Source: Desulfovibrionaceae bacterium (lineage in GTDB: Bacteria > Desulfobacterota > Desulfovibrionia > Desulfovibrionales > Desulfovibrionaceae). Taken from it: DNA of 64,000 nucleotides. The position numbers were made by a program, and so were the translations under genes. Of the stretch, positions 39,835 through 48,647 are shown one piece after another. The notes below the pieces were generated by a model. It was not told the DNA's origin and searched no databases. It saw nothing but the letters and a program-made list of their open reading frames with translations. The stretch is from positions 143,748 through 207,747 of the forward strand of contig JACCQO010000001.1 in assembly GCA_015709205.1 (NCBI GenBank), in the 5' to 3' direction. How positions within the stretch are numbered: the stretch's first letter is position 1; every line of letters begins with the position of its first letter.

Positions 39835-41892
39835 TCAGTTTTCATCCGAAGGATTGGAGGGCGTGCCCTTGCCGCCGCGGCCGCGCGGCCTGCGGCGGCG
39901 GCGACGGCGCGGCTTGCCGGGCTCGTCGGCGTCGGAGCCGGACGGCCCGTCGGACCGGCCGGAGTCCGCGGCGCGGGGTGCGCCCTGGGCGGAGCCTTGG
40001 CCGTCGGAGGAATCCCGGCCGCCCTGGCCGTCTCCGGTGTCCCTGGCGCCCCTGGAATCCCTGGAGCCACCGGAATCCCTGGAGTCGCCGAACTCCCTGG
40101 AGTCACCGGACGGCCGCCGCGACTTGCTGCGCCGCCTGCGCGAGGAGCGGCTCTTCTTCTCGCCGCCGTCCTCGTTGTCGGAACCGGAGCGGTCGTCGCC
40201 GTCGGTGCGGAGGGTGTCGCCGCCGGGGCGCGCGCCCTGCTCCTTGGGCTTGCGGCCCCGGCCGCGGGGCCGCGAACGCTGGCCCGCGGCCCCCGATTCG
40301 CCGCGGTCCCCGGCCGCATCGGCAGCGCCCTTGGCCGCATAAGCCGGGCGCGCCAGGAAAATGGCCCCGTCGTCGGCTTCGTCCCCGTCCGCGAAATCGT
40401 CGTCCTCATAGTCGTCCGCGCCATCGGCATCGGGAAAATCGGCATCGGCGAAATCGGCGTCCGTGGAATCGGCGGCCTCGTACTCCACGCCGGGGGCCAC
40501 CCCCGCGGGCGCTTCGGCGTCCACCACGGCCACGTCGGCCGCGCCTTGCGCGCCACCGGCGCTCCAGTCCTCCCCGGCCCAGTCGTCGCCGTCAGAGCCG
40601 AAGGCCATATCGAACGGCGCGGGTTCGTCGCCGCCCCCCACGGCCCGGGCGGCCCCGGCCCCCCCGGACGCCATATCCGGCCGGGGGGATTCCGGTGCGG
40701 CGCCCTGCCCCCGGTCCGCGCCGCGGCCGCCCTCCCGGCCGGGCTCGCGGCCCTGGCGGCCCCGATCGCGGCCCCGATCGCGACCCCGGTCGCGGCCCTT
40801 GTCGCCGCGGCCGGGCCTGCCGCCGGGAGCGCCGGAGTCCCCGGAACCGGCGGATACACCGGCAGCCCCGTTGGCGGCCGCATTGCCGGCCCCACCAGCG
40901 GAGGCACCGCCCCCGCCGTCAGCATCCGCCGCGGCATCGCCCGGGCCGCCCGGTCGCGCACCGCCCTTGCCGCGCGGCGGCCTGGACGGACGCGGGGCGC
41001 GGGCACGGGCGCGGCGCTCCTGCTCCTGTTCCTGCTCCTGGCGGAGCACGTCGGGGGGCAGTTCGTCGGGGCGCTTGGGGTTCATCTCCTGCCATTCGTC
41101 CAGGGTCACCTCGCGCTCCTCGGTGCCGTCCACGAGCACGGACAGGGAGTTGCGGAACAGGTTGGCGCGCAGGACCTTGACCGGGCCGATGGTGGTGTAG
41201 AACTTCTTGCCCGTCTTGGGACAGCTGCGGTGGAAATTCTCGTAGTTGGACTGCTCGTAGCTCAGACAGCACAGCAGCCGCCCGCAGATGCCGGAAATCT
41301 TGGTGGGGTTGAGGAACAGGTTCTGTTCCTTGGCCATCTTGATGGTCACGGGGTCGAACTGGCGCAGGAAGCGACGGCAGCAGCAGACCATGCCGCAGTT
41401 GCCCACCGCGCCGACCATCTGGGTCTCGTGGCGCACGCCGATCTGGCGCAGCTCGATGCGCGTGCGGTAGTTCTTGACCAGGTCCTTGACCAGCTCGCGG
41501 AAATCGATGCGCGTGGGCGCGGTGAAATAGAAGATGATCTTGGAGCGGTCGAAGAAGACCTCCACGTCCACGAGCTTCATGTCCAGCTTGCGCTCGCGCA
41601 CGCGGTCGCGGCAGAAACGGAAGGCCTCGGCGGCCAGGATCTCGTTTTCCTTGATCTTCTCGTGGTCGTCCGGCCCGGCGGCGCGCAGGATGGACTTGAT
41701 GACCGTGCCGTCCTCCGGGCCCTGGGCAGGCGCGTCCGGCAGGGTGTCGCTCAGGAGCACGACCTCGCCGTAGCCCTGTCCCTGCTCGGTCTCCACGATG
41801 ACCTGGTCTCCGGGGCAAACTTCCTGCCCGCCTGCCTCGAAATAGTATACCTGGCCGTGCGGCCTGAATTTGAGTCCGATGATTTGTGGCAT
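39835..41892 (-). CDS. PSP1-domain (RicT/YaaT-like) protein with long disordered C-terminus
   Basis: A 685-residue protein. Residues about 1-280 are the PSP1/RicT domain: IIGLKFRPHGQVYYFEAG, DVEVFFDRSKIIFYFTAPTRIDFRELVKDL, and the conserved cysteines of GNCGMVCCCRRFL and GRLLCCLSYEQ, which bind Fe-S clusters in the Bacillus Ric complex. The remaining 400 residues are low complexity: Gly/Asp/Ala/Arg-rich, including GRDRGRDRGRDRGRQ, acidic stretches and a basic SRRRRSKSRR block near the end, so probably disordered and RNA-binding. The ATG at 41892 is the domain start. It lies in an operon with metG, suggesting a role in RNA metabolism or translation. Confidence 0.85.
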   Translation of the reverse strand: MPQIIGLKFRPHGQVYYFEAGGQEVCPGDQVIVETEQGQGYGEVVLLSDTLPDAPAQGPEDGTVIKSILRAAGPDDHEKIKENEILAAEAFRFCRDRVRERKLDMKLVDVEVFFDRSKIIFYFTAPTRIDFRELVKDLVKNYRTRIELRQIGVRHETQMVGAVGNCGMVCCCRRFLRQFDPVTIKMAKEQNLFLNPTKISGICGRLLCCLSYEQSNYENFHRSCPKTGKKFYTTIGPVKVLRANLFRNSLSVLVDGTEEREVTLDEWQEMNPKRPDELPPDVLRQEQEQEQERRARARAPRPSRPPRGKGGARPGGPGDAAADADGGGGASAGGAGNAAANGAAGVSAGSGDSGAPGGRPGRGDKGRDRGRDRGRDRGRQGREPGREGGRGADRGQGAAPESPRPDMASGGAGAARAVGGGDEPAPFDMAFGSDGDDWAGEDWSAGGAQGAADVAVVDAEAPAGVAPGVEYEAADSTDADFADADFPDADGADDYEDDDFADGDEADDGAIFLARPAYAAKGAADAAGDRGESGAAGQRSRPRGRGRKPKEQGARPGGDTLRTDGDDRSGSDNEDGGEKKSRSSRRRRSKSRRPSGDSREFGDSRDSGGSRDSRGARDTGDGQGGRDSSDGQGSAQGAPRAADSGRSDGPSGSDADEPGKPRRRRRRRPRGRGGKGTPSNPSDEN

Positions 41893-42125
41893 CAGTATGT
41901 GGTCAGCCGTTTCAGCCGGCTGCACGCTGCTTGGGTATCGGCCCCGCGCGCGACGCCCCCGGGGCGGCAAGGCCGTTCAACATTTCATCTTCGACATTTT
42001 TGCGCGTCGTGTCAACAAAGCCGCCTTGCGGGCCGCGCCCTCCCCGGCTATCCTGGCGCCACGGCGCGCCGCACGCCGTTGGCCCGCGCCCGCGCCCACC
42101 GCACCATCTCAACCAAGGAGCCGCC

Positions 42126-42683
42126 ATGCTCACCCGCGACGCCGCCCTGCAACTGCTCGCCGCCCAGAACCCCGACCCGCACCTGATGCACCACAGCCTG
42201 CAGTCCGAAGCCGTGCTGCGCGGCCTGGCCGCCCACCTGAACCAGGACGTGGAGCTCTGGGGCCTGGCCGGGCTGCTGCACGACGTGGATTTCGCCCACA
42301 CCAAGCAAACCCCGGAACGCCACGGCCTGATGGCCATGGACATCCTCGGCGACGCGCTGCCCGCCGAGGCGCTCACGGCCATCCGCGCGCACAACAGCGA
42401 ATGCACCGGCGAGGAGCCGACCACTCCTCTGGACTTCGCCCTGCGCGCCGGGGAATCCGTCACCGGGCTGGTGGCGGCCAACGCCCTGGTGCGGCCCGAG
42501 GGCATGGACGGCATGAAGCCCAAGAGCCTGAAGAAGAAGATGAAGGAAAAGGCCTTTGCCGCCAACGTCAGCCGCGAGCGCATCCGCGAGTACGAAAAGC
42601 TGGGGCTGGAGGCCGGAGACTTCTTCCAGATCGCCATCGACGCCATGGCGCCCATCGCGGCCGAGACCGGGCTGGCCAAGTAG
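42126..42683 (+). CDS. HD-domain protein
   Basis: A 185-residue predicted metal-dependent phosphohydrolase. Conserved histidines appear in HHSLQSEAVLR, the HD pair in GLLHDVDFAHT, then ERHGLMAMDIL and AIRAHNS, the order typical of short HD hydrolases. The C-terminal half is helical and lysine-rich (PKSLKKKMKEKAF). AAGGAG precedes the start. The substrate is unknown; it is followed by a phosphofructokinase gene in the same direction after 190 bp. Confidence 0.85.
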   Translation: MLTRDAALQLLAAQNPDPHLMHHSLQSEAVLRGLAAHLNQDVELWGLAGLLHDVDFAHTKQTPERHGLMAMDILGDALPAEALTAIRAHNSECTGEEPTTPLDFALRAGESVTGLVAANALVRPEGMDGMKPKSLKKKMKEKAFAANVSRERIREYEKLGLEAGDFFQIAIDAMAPIAAETGLAK

Positions 42684-42873
42684 CGGCGGGCCGGACCTGC
42701 TGCCGGGCTTCCGGACCGCCCCGACGCCCACCCGCGGCCAGCGCCTGCGGGCCGCGTCACGCAACGGACACACGCGGAGCGCAACACCCCTCTGGTCTTG
42801 CGCGCCCCGCTGTGCTACCGCTTTCCCTTGGAACCCCGCGCCCGCGCGCGCATCAACCCGCCAGGGAGGCCGT

Positions 42874-44220
42874 ATGCCCAGCAAAAGCAAAAAGAACAAC
42901 TCGATTTCGGCGGCCACGGACATCGCGACCCTCGGCCCGGCCAAGATTCCCTCCAGGCTGCCCTACTGCCGCTTCGAGCAGGATGCGGAAAAGATCCTCA
43001 TCCACCTCTCCAAGGACCAGTTCGAAGAGACGCCCAGCGAGAAGGAATACCTCAAGTTCGAGGTGGCCGGGCCGCGTCGCCACCTGTACTTCGACTCCAC
43101 CAAGACCAAGTGCGCCATCGTCACCTGCGGCGGGCTGTGCCCGGGCATCAACGACGTGATCCGCGCCATCGTCATGGAGGCGCACCACAACTACGGCGTG
43201 GCCGCCACCCTGGGCATCCGCTTCGGCCTGGAAGGGTTCATCCCCAACTGCGGGCACGAAATCGTCGAACTCACGCCCGCCAACGTGGGCGACATCCACC
43301 AGTTCGGCGGCACGATCCTGGGCTCCTCGCGCGGGCCCCAGACCGCGGAGGAGATCGTGGACGCCCTGGAGCGCATGAACGTGAGCGCGCTGTTCATCAT
43401 CGGCGGCGACGGGACCATGAAGGCGGCCCTGAAGATCGCCGACGAGGTGGAGCGGCGGAGGCTGAAGATCTCGGTCATCGGCGTCCCCAAGACCATCGAC
43501 AACGACATCAACTTCGTGAACAAGTCCTTCGGGTTCGACACGGCCGTGGAAAAGGCCACCGAGGCCATCAGCTGCGCGCACACCGAGGCCACGGGCGCGG
43601 TCAACGGCATCGGCCTGGTCAAGCTCATGGGCCGCGAGTCCGGGTTCATCGCCGCGCAGGCCACCCTGGCGCTCAAGGAGGTCAACTTCGTGCTCATCCC
43701 GGAGGTGGACTTCGCCATCCGGGGCGAGGGCGGGCTGCTGCCCGCCCTGGAGCAGCGGCTGCTCGCGCGCCGCCACGCGGTCATCGTTTGCGCCGAAGGC
43801 GCGGGCCAGCAGCTCCTGGCCACCACGCGCGCCACGGACGCCTCGGGCAACCCCATCCTGGGCGACATCTGCTCCCTGCTCATCTCGGAGATCAAGGACC
43901 ACTTCAAGGAGCGCGACATCCCCATCAACCTGAAGTTCATCGACCCCAGCTACATCATCCGCTCGGTCCCGGCCAACGCCAACGACCGCGTGTACTGCGG
44001 GTTCCTGGGCCAGCACGCCGTGCACGCGGCCATGAGCGGCAAGACGCGCATGGTCGTCAGCCGCCTCATGGAGCGCTACGTGCACCTGCCCCTGGAGCTG
44101 GTCACCAGCCGCCGCCGCAAGCTGAACATCGCCTCGGACTACTGGCGCGCGGTGCTGGAATCCACGGGCCAGGGCGGCATGAAGGGCATGTTCCAGGAGT
44201 GCCCGGGCGATCAGGACTGA
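42874..44220 (+). CDS. ATP-dependent 6-phosphofructokinase, TP0108-like
   Basis: A 448-residue PFK of the long bacterial/plant-type group. CGGLCPGINDVIRAIV is the phosphate-binding start, IIGGDGTMKAA the nucleotide loop, GVPKTIDNDI the catalytic loop with the essential Asp, and GRESGFIAAQATLA the fructose-6-phosphate site. GGDGT (Gly rather than Asp at the discriminating position) predicts ATP rather than pyrophosphate use, although the following loop has the Lys found in pyrophosphate enzymes; this mix is usual in the TP0108-like ATP group. It catalyses the committed step of glycolysis. GGGAGG precedes the ATG. Confidence 0.92.
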   Translation: MPSKSKKNNSISAATDIATLGPAKIPSRLPYCRFEQDAEKILIHLSKDQFEETPSEKEYLKFEVAGPRRHLYFDSTKTKCAIVTCGGLCPGINDVIRAIVMEAHHNYGVAATLGIRFGLEGFIPNCGHEIVELTPANVGDIHQFGGTILGSSRGPQTAEEIVDALERMNVSALFIIGGDGTMKAALKIADEVERRRLKISVIGVPKTIDNDINFVNKSFGFDTAVEKATEAISCAHTEATGAVNGIGLVKLMGRESGFIAAQATLALKEVNFVLIPEVDFAIRGEGGLLPALEQRLLARRHAVIVCAEGAGQQLLATTRATDASGNPILGDICSLLISEIKDHFKERDIPINLKFIDPSYIIRSVPANANDRVYCGFLGQHAVHAAMSGKTRMVVSRLMERYVHLPLELVTSRRRKLNIASDYWRAVLESTGQGGMKGMFQECPGDQD

Positions 44221-44271
44221 TCCGCGCGGCCGCGCCCGCGCGGTGCGGAACGCGGACGGCGACGAGAACAG

Positions 44272-44303
44272 GGCCGGTCCCCTTCGTGGGGACCGGCCTT
44301 TTT
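44272..44303 (+). terminator. Terminator after phosphofructokinase gene
   Basis: GGCCGGTCCCC (44272-44282) pairs with GGGGACCGGCC (44288-44298), followed by five T. Confidence 0.85.
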
Positions 44304-44745
44304 CCGTGCGGCGCAAGAGAGCGGGCGCGGGGGAAGTGCGCGGATCGGCCGCCGGTGAAGGTGTGGTCGGATGCGCGGGCGATAAAGCGGCCCGAAGCAT
44401 CCGCCCACACCTCCCCCGACGGCCAGGCGGCGTGCCGACGCGCAAGGGGAAAGAACGAAGCGCGACTCGGGGGAGGACGGCCGAACGCGGCCGGGCAGCG
44501 GAAAGAAAGGAGGACGGCGGAATGGAGGCCGATGCGGGCCGGGGCCGTCGGAACAACAGGCACCGGATCCTGGAGGGCGGCAGCCGGTGCCGGAAAACGG
44601 GGTGAGGCCGGATGGACGAGAGAGAGGGCGGCGGGCAGGAACGGACGAGGCGAACGGCGGCCGGCGCGAACGAACGTGGGCCTGGGGCCACGCCGACGGC
44701 CCTGGACGAGCGGCGGCAGGGTGGGCCGGCGGCCGCGCGCCGGGC
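44304..44745. other. Purine- and GC-rich intergenic region
   Basis: No convincing gene. The + strand is strongly purine-rich (many GGA, GAA and CGG runs), which leaves several frames open by composition only. None has a recognisable family, start signal or coding character. Confidence 0.5.
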
Positions 44746-45051
44746 TCAGGACTCGGCCGCGGCCAGATGCGACGGCCCGGGGTCCAGCCCCAGGTCCAGC
44801 CGGATGCGACCCCGGTCCGACAGGTCGCCCACGTAGCGGCGCACCGGGCCCGGCGAACGCTTGAGCAGCATGGGCGTGGCCAGGATGTGTTCGTCCTCGG
44901 CCAGTTCGGGATGCGCCAAAATGTCCACGACCTCCACGTCGCACCGGCCCCCCAGCTCGGCTTCGCAGAGTTCGCGCAAATTGTTCTCCGCCCGGCGCGA
45001 GCGCGGCGTGGCGCCGGTGACGAACAGCTTGAACGAGTACCTGACTTCCAT
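44746..45051 (-). CDS. KaiB-like thioredoxin-fold protein
   Basis: A 101-residue protein of the KaiB family: YSFKLFVTGATPRSRRAENNLRELCE at the N-terminus, then DVEVVDILAHPELAEDEHILATPMLLKRSPGPVRRYVGDLSD. These are the KaiB-type beta-alpha-beta motifs with the conserved TPxLxKxxPxPxRRxxGDLSD. GGAGGAAG precedes the ATG at 45051. In cyanobacteria KaiB works with KaiC; no kaiA or kaiC lies nearby, so a stress or signalling role as proposed for non-cyanobacterial KaiB is more likely. Confidence 0.88.
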   Translation of the reverse strand: MEVRYSFKLFVTGATPRSRRAENNLRELCEAELGGRCDVEVVDILAHPELAEDEHILATPMLLKRSPGPVRRYVGDLSDRGRIRLDLGLDPGPSHLAAAES

Positions 45052-45305
45052 GCTTCCTCCATGGTCCGCGGGTTGCCCCCGCAGGACGAACCCGCGCGCC
45101 CGCCCCCGCCGGGGCGTGCGGCCCGGGGGACGCCCGGCGGGCGCACGGGCGATTTTCCCGGAAAGCCTAGCACGGCGCCATGACCTTGTCACACGATTTC
45201 CGCCATCGTTACACTTCGCCACCTTGCGTTCCCGCGCGCGCTTCCTTCCGCCTGCGCCAACGCCGCGCCCTTTTCGGCCCGCGCGTTTTGCGCTACTCCT
45301 TGGCC

Positions 45306-48300
45306 ATGCTACAACAGGTCAAGGCCTCGGCCGGATCGGGCAAAACCTACGCCCTGACGCGCGCCTTCCTGAACCACCTGCGCGGGGCGCGCGGCGGCGG
45401 ACCGCGCTCGGCCTGCTGCGCGGCCGCCCCCGGCTACCGCTGGTCCGAGATCATGGCCGTGACCTTCACCAACAAGGCCGCGGCCGAGATGAAGGAACGC
45501 GTGGTCGGCGCGCTCAAGCTGCGCGCCCTGGGGAGCACGGACACCCCGGCCGCGGACTGGTCCCCGCGCGAGGCCGAGGACAAGCTGGCCGCCCTGCTGC
45601 GCTCCTTCTCCTCCCTGAACATCCGCACCATCGACAGCTTCCTGAACATGTTCGTGCGCCTCAACGCGCTCGAACTGGGCATCGTGCCGGACTTCGAGCC
45701 CGCCTTCGACCTGGGCGAGCTGGCCCGGCCGCTCTACGACGCGCTGGTGGCCCGGGCCGAGGCCGGAGACCCGGCCGCGCGCGAGCTGCTCGCGCGCGCC
45801 GTGGACACCCTGCTGCGCACCGAGCAGCTCAAGGGCTTCCGGCTCACGGACTCCTTCCACGAACGGCTCATGCAGGCCTTCGCCTTCCGCCTGGAGGACG
45901 ACCACCCCCTGGCCGCCGACCCTGCCCCCCTGGCCGAGCGCATCGTCGGCCTGCACGCGGCCCTGCGCGACGCGGGCGCGGCCCTGGCCCGGCGCATCGA
46001 CGACGAGGGGCTGGCCGTGGATAAGCGGTTCAACGACTTTCTGCGGAAATGCCTGGCCGCCGAGCCTTTCGACGCCGCGTTCAAGGAATCGGCCTACGGC
46101 GCGCGGCCCGATCTGGACTCCGTGTGCAACAGGACGTCCAAGGGCCGGGGCTCGGAGACGGCCCAAGCCGCGTTCGCGGATTTTTCCCGGGCCTACGGCG
46201 CGCTCTTTGCGCAGCGCGCCACGCTCCTGGGCTGCTACCGGCTGGCCCCGCTCGGGGCCCTGGCCGAGCGGCTGGCCCGCGACCTGGAGGAGCACCAGGC
46301 GCGCGCCGGGGTGGTGCCCAACGTGCGCATGGCCGCCTACGCCCTGCGCGCCCTGGAAAGCGGGTCCGCGTCCGAGGCCTTCTGCCGGTTGGGCACGCGG
46401 CTGGCCCACCTGCTCGTGGACGAGTTCCAGGACACCAGCCGCGAGCAGTGGCTCTCCATGGCCCCGCTGGCCACGGAATGCCTGTCCAAGGGCGGCTCGC
46501 TGTTCTACGTGGGCGACGTGAAGCAGGCCATCTACGGCTGGCGCGGCGGCGATGCCCGGCTCTTCGAGGAAGTCGCCGCCGATCCGGAGATCATCGGCCC
46601 GGCCGGGACGCTGGAGCGGCCCGAACTGCCCATCAACTGGCGCAGCGCCCCCGAGGTGGTGGAGTGCAACAACACCCTGTTCGGCCGGTTGGGCGATGCG
46701 GCCACGGCCGCGGCCGTGGCCGACGCCATGCTCGCCAAGGACGCGCTCCCGGCCGAGCGCGAGAACCTGGCCCGCGCCCTGGCCGAGGCCTACGCGGGCG
46801 CGAAGCAGAAAGTGAGCCCCAAGGCCGATCCGGAAAAGCTGCCGGGGTTCGTGCGCTTGACGGACCTGCGCGCCGAGACCGCCGCGCTGCTGGACGAGGC
46901 CGTAGGCGATGCGCTGGAAACGCTCTTCACCGAGGAACTGCTTCCGCGCCGCCCCTTCGGGCACATCGCCGTGCTGGTGCGCGGCAACAGGCAGGCCGCG
47001 CTGGTGGCCGAGCGGCTCATCGGCCTGGGCGTGCCCGTGATCACGGAGAATTCGCTCCTGCTGGCCGAGCACCCGCTGGTGCGCCAGACCGTGGCCCTGC
47101 TCGCCTTCCTGGACTACCCCTACGACGACGCCAGCCTGTGGGACGTGCTCGCGGGCGAGGAACTCTTTCTGGGCGCGGCGGGGTTGACGCGCGAAACCAT
47201 GACCGACTGGCTGGCGCGGACCTCGGAACCGGCCGGGGGCCCGGCGGAAGGCCCTGGAGGGGCCCGGGGGGGCTCCGGCCGGGGCGGTCCGCTCTTCCGC
47301 CGCCTGCGCCGCGATTTTTCCGAGGCCTGGGCGCGGCTGATCGGCCCGTTCTACTCCAAGGCCGGGCTGATGAGCCCCTACGACATGGCCCGCGAGATCT
47401 TCACGCGCTTTCGCGTCTTCGAACGGCGGCCCGAGGACGAGCTCTTCGCGCGGCGCTTTCTGGAGGCCGTGCACGCGGCCGAGATCGCGGGGCGGCGCTC
47501 CCTGTCCACCTTCCTGGAGCACTGGGCCGAGCACGGCGACCAGGAGAAGGTGCCCCTGCCCGAGCACCTGGACGCCGTGCGCGTGATGACCATCCACAAG
47601 GCCAAGGGGCTGGAATTCCCGGTGGTGGTCACGCCGTTCAGCAACTTTTCGGCCCGGCCGCACGAGGCCCTCACGGCCGTGGACACGCCGTCCGGGCGCT
47701 TCCTGGCCCGGCAGTCGCGCGAGCTGGGCGCGACCTACGTGCGCAAGGCCGTGCAGGAGCTCACCGAGCAGATCAACCTGCTCTACGTGGCCTGGACGCG
47801 GCCCACCGAGGAGCTCTACGCCTTCGTGACCTCGACCACCGGACGCGGCGGCGGGCGCACGCCCACGGAAAAGGCCCTGGCCGTGCTCCTGGCGGGCGAG
47901 CCCTTTTTCCTGGAGGCCGAGGACGCCACCTACGAGTCCGGCCGCCCGCGCGACGCCTCGGCCGAGCGGCCCGTGGCTCCGGCGCGACGCGGCGCGCCGG
48001 AGCCCCCCGGAGCGGGCGAAGCGGGCGGGGCGGGCGGGGAAGCCGCCGCCGAAGCGGACGCAACCGACGGCTGGAAGCCCATGGCCTGGCTGCCGCGCCT
48101 GAAGATCCGGCGCAACGCGCTGGAGCGCGAGGTCTTCGACCGGCGGCGGCGCGGCGAGCTGGTGCACGGCTGCCTGGAGGGGCTGCGCCTCACGGGCGAC
48201 GCGGCCGGGGACGCGGAGCGCGCCGTGCGCTTCGCCCTGGGCAACGCGCCCGAGGCGGACCGCGCCCGGCTCGGCGGCGAGCTGCGCGCCATCCTGCACT

Positions 48301-48647
48301 GGCTCATGGCCCTGCCGGACTTCGCGGCCTGGCGCGCGCGCGGCCTGCCGGAGCGCTCCATCCTGGACGAGCGCGGCGAGGTGCACCGCGCGGACCTGCT
48401 GGTGGAGGAGCCCGGGCGCACCCTGGTGGTGGAATACAAGACCGGCCGCGCCACGGACGAGCATGCGGCCCAGGTGCGCCGCTACATGCGGCTGCTCGCG
48501 GCCATGCCGTCGCGGCGCGGCAAGCCCGTGGCCGGGCTGCTGGTGTATCTGGACGAGCGCCGCCTGGAGCCCGTGATTCTGGCCCCGGAGCGCGGCGCGG
48601 CGCACGGCGCGCCCGACGGCTCCGGCCCCGCCGGGGAGAACGCGTGA
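45306..48647 (+). CDS. addA: AddA-like UvrD-family helicase/nuclease
   Basis: A 1113-residue double-strand break repair helicase. Motif I ASAGSGKTYALTRAFL, motif Ia AVTFTNKAAAEMKERV, motif II LLVDEFQDTSREQW, motif III VGDVKQAIYGWRGGDARLF, motif V MTIHKAKGLEFPVVV and motif VI LLYVAWTRPTEELY are all intact. The C-terminal PD-(D/E)XK nuclease reads RADLLVEEPGRTLVVEYKTG. The ATG at 45306 places motif I at the N-terminus. It is coupled to addB by a TGATG junction. It would process DNA ends to give 3' tails for RecA. Confidence 0.92.
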   Translation: MLQQVKASAGSGKTYALTRAFLNHLRGARGGGPRSACCAAAPGYRWSEIMAVTFTNKAAAEMKERVVGALKLRALGSTDTPAADWSPREAEDKLAALLRSFSSLNIRTIDSFLNMFVRLNALELGIVPDFEPAFDLGELARPLYDALVARAEAGDPAARELLARAVDTLLRTEQLKGFRLTDSFHERLMQAFAFRLEDDHPLAADPAPLAERIVGLHAALRDAGAALARRIDDEGLAVDKRFNDFLRKCLAAEPFDAAFKESAYGARPDLDSVCNRTSKGRGSETAQAAFADFSRAYGALFAQRATLLGCYRLAPLGALAERLARDLEEHQARAGVVPNVRMAAYALRALESGSASEAFCRLGTRLAHLLVDEFQDTSREQWLSMAPLATECLSKGGSLFYVGDVKQAIYGWRGGDARLFEEVAADPEIIGPAGTLERPELPINWRSAPEVVECNNTLFGRLGDAATAAAVADAMLAKDALPAERENLARALAEAYAGAKQKVSPKADPEKLPGFVRLTDLRAETAALLDEAVGDALETLFTEELLPRRPFGHIAVLVRGNRQAALVAERLIGLGVPVITENSLLLAEHPLVRQTVALLAFLDYPYDDASLWDVLAGEELFLGAAGLTRETMTDWLARTSEPAGGPAEGPGGARGGSGRGGPLFRRLRRDFSEAWARLIGPFYSKAGLMSPYDMAREIFTRFRVFERRPEDELFARRFLEAVHAAEIAGRRSLSTFLEHWAEHGDQEKVPLPEHLDAVRVMTIHKAKGLEFPVVVTPFSNFSARPHEALTAVDTPSGRFLARQSRELGATYVRKAVQELTEQINLLYVAWTRPTEELYAFVTSTTGRGGGRTPTEKALAVLLAGEPFFLEAEDATYESGRPRDASAERPVAPARRGAPEPPGAGEAGGAGGEAAAEADATDGWKPMAWLPRLKIRRNALEREVFDRRRRGELVHGCLEGLRLTGDAAGDAERAVRFALGNAPEADRARLGGELRAILHWLMALPDFAAWRARGLPERSILDERGEVHRADLLVEEPGRTLVVEYKTGRATDEHAAQVRRYMRLLAAMPSRRGKPVAGLLVYLDERRLEPVILAPERGAAHGAPDGSGPAGENA

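Noticed and set aside
44304-44745. Several open frames in the purine-rich stretch between the phosphofructokinase and kaiB-like genes.
   Set aside because: No start signals, no recognisable domains and strongly skewed composition explain the lack of stops.
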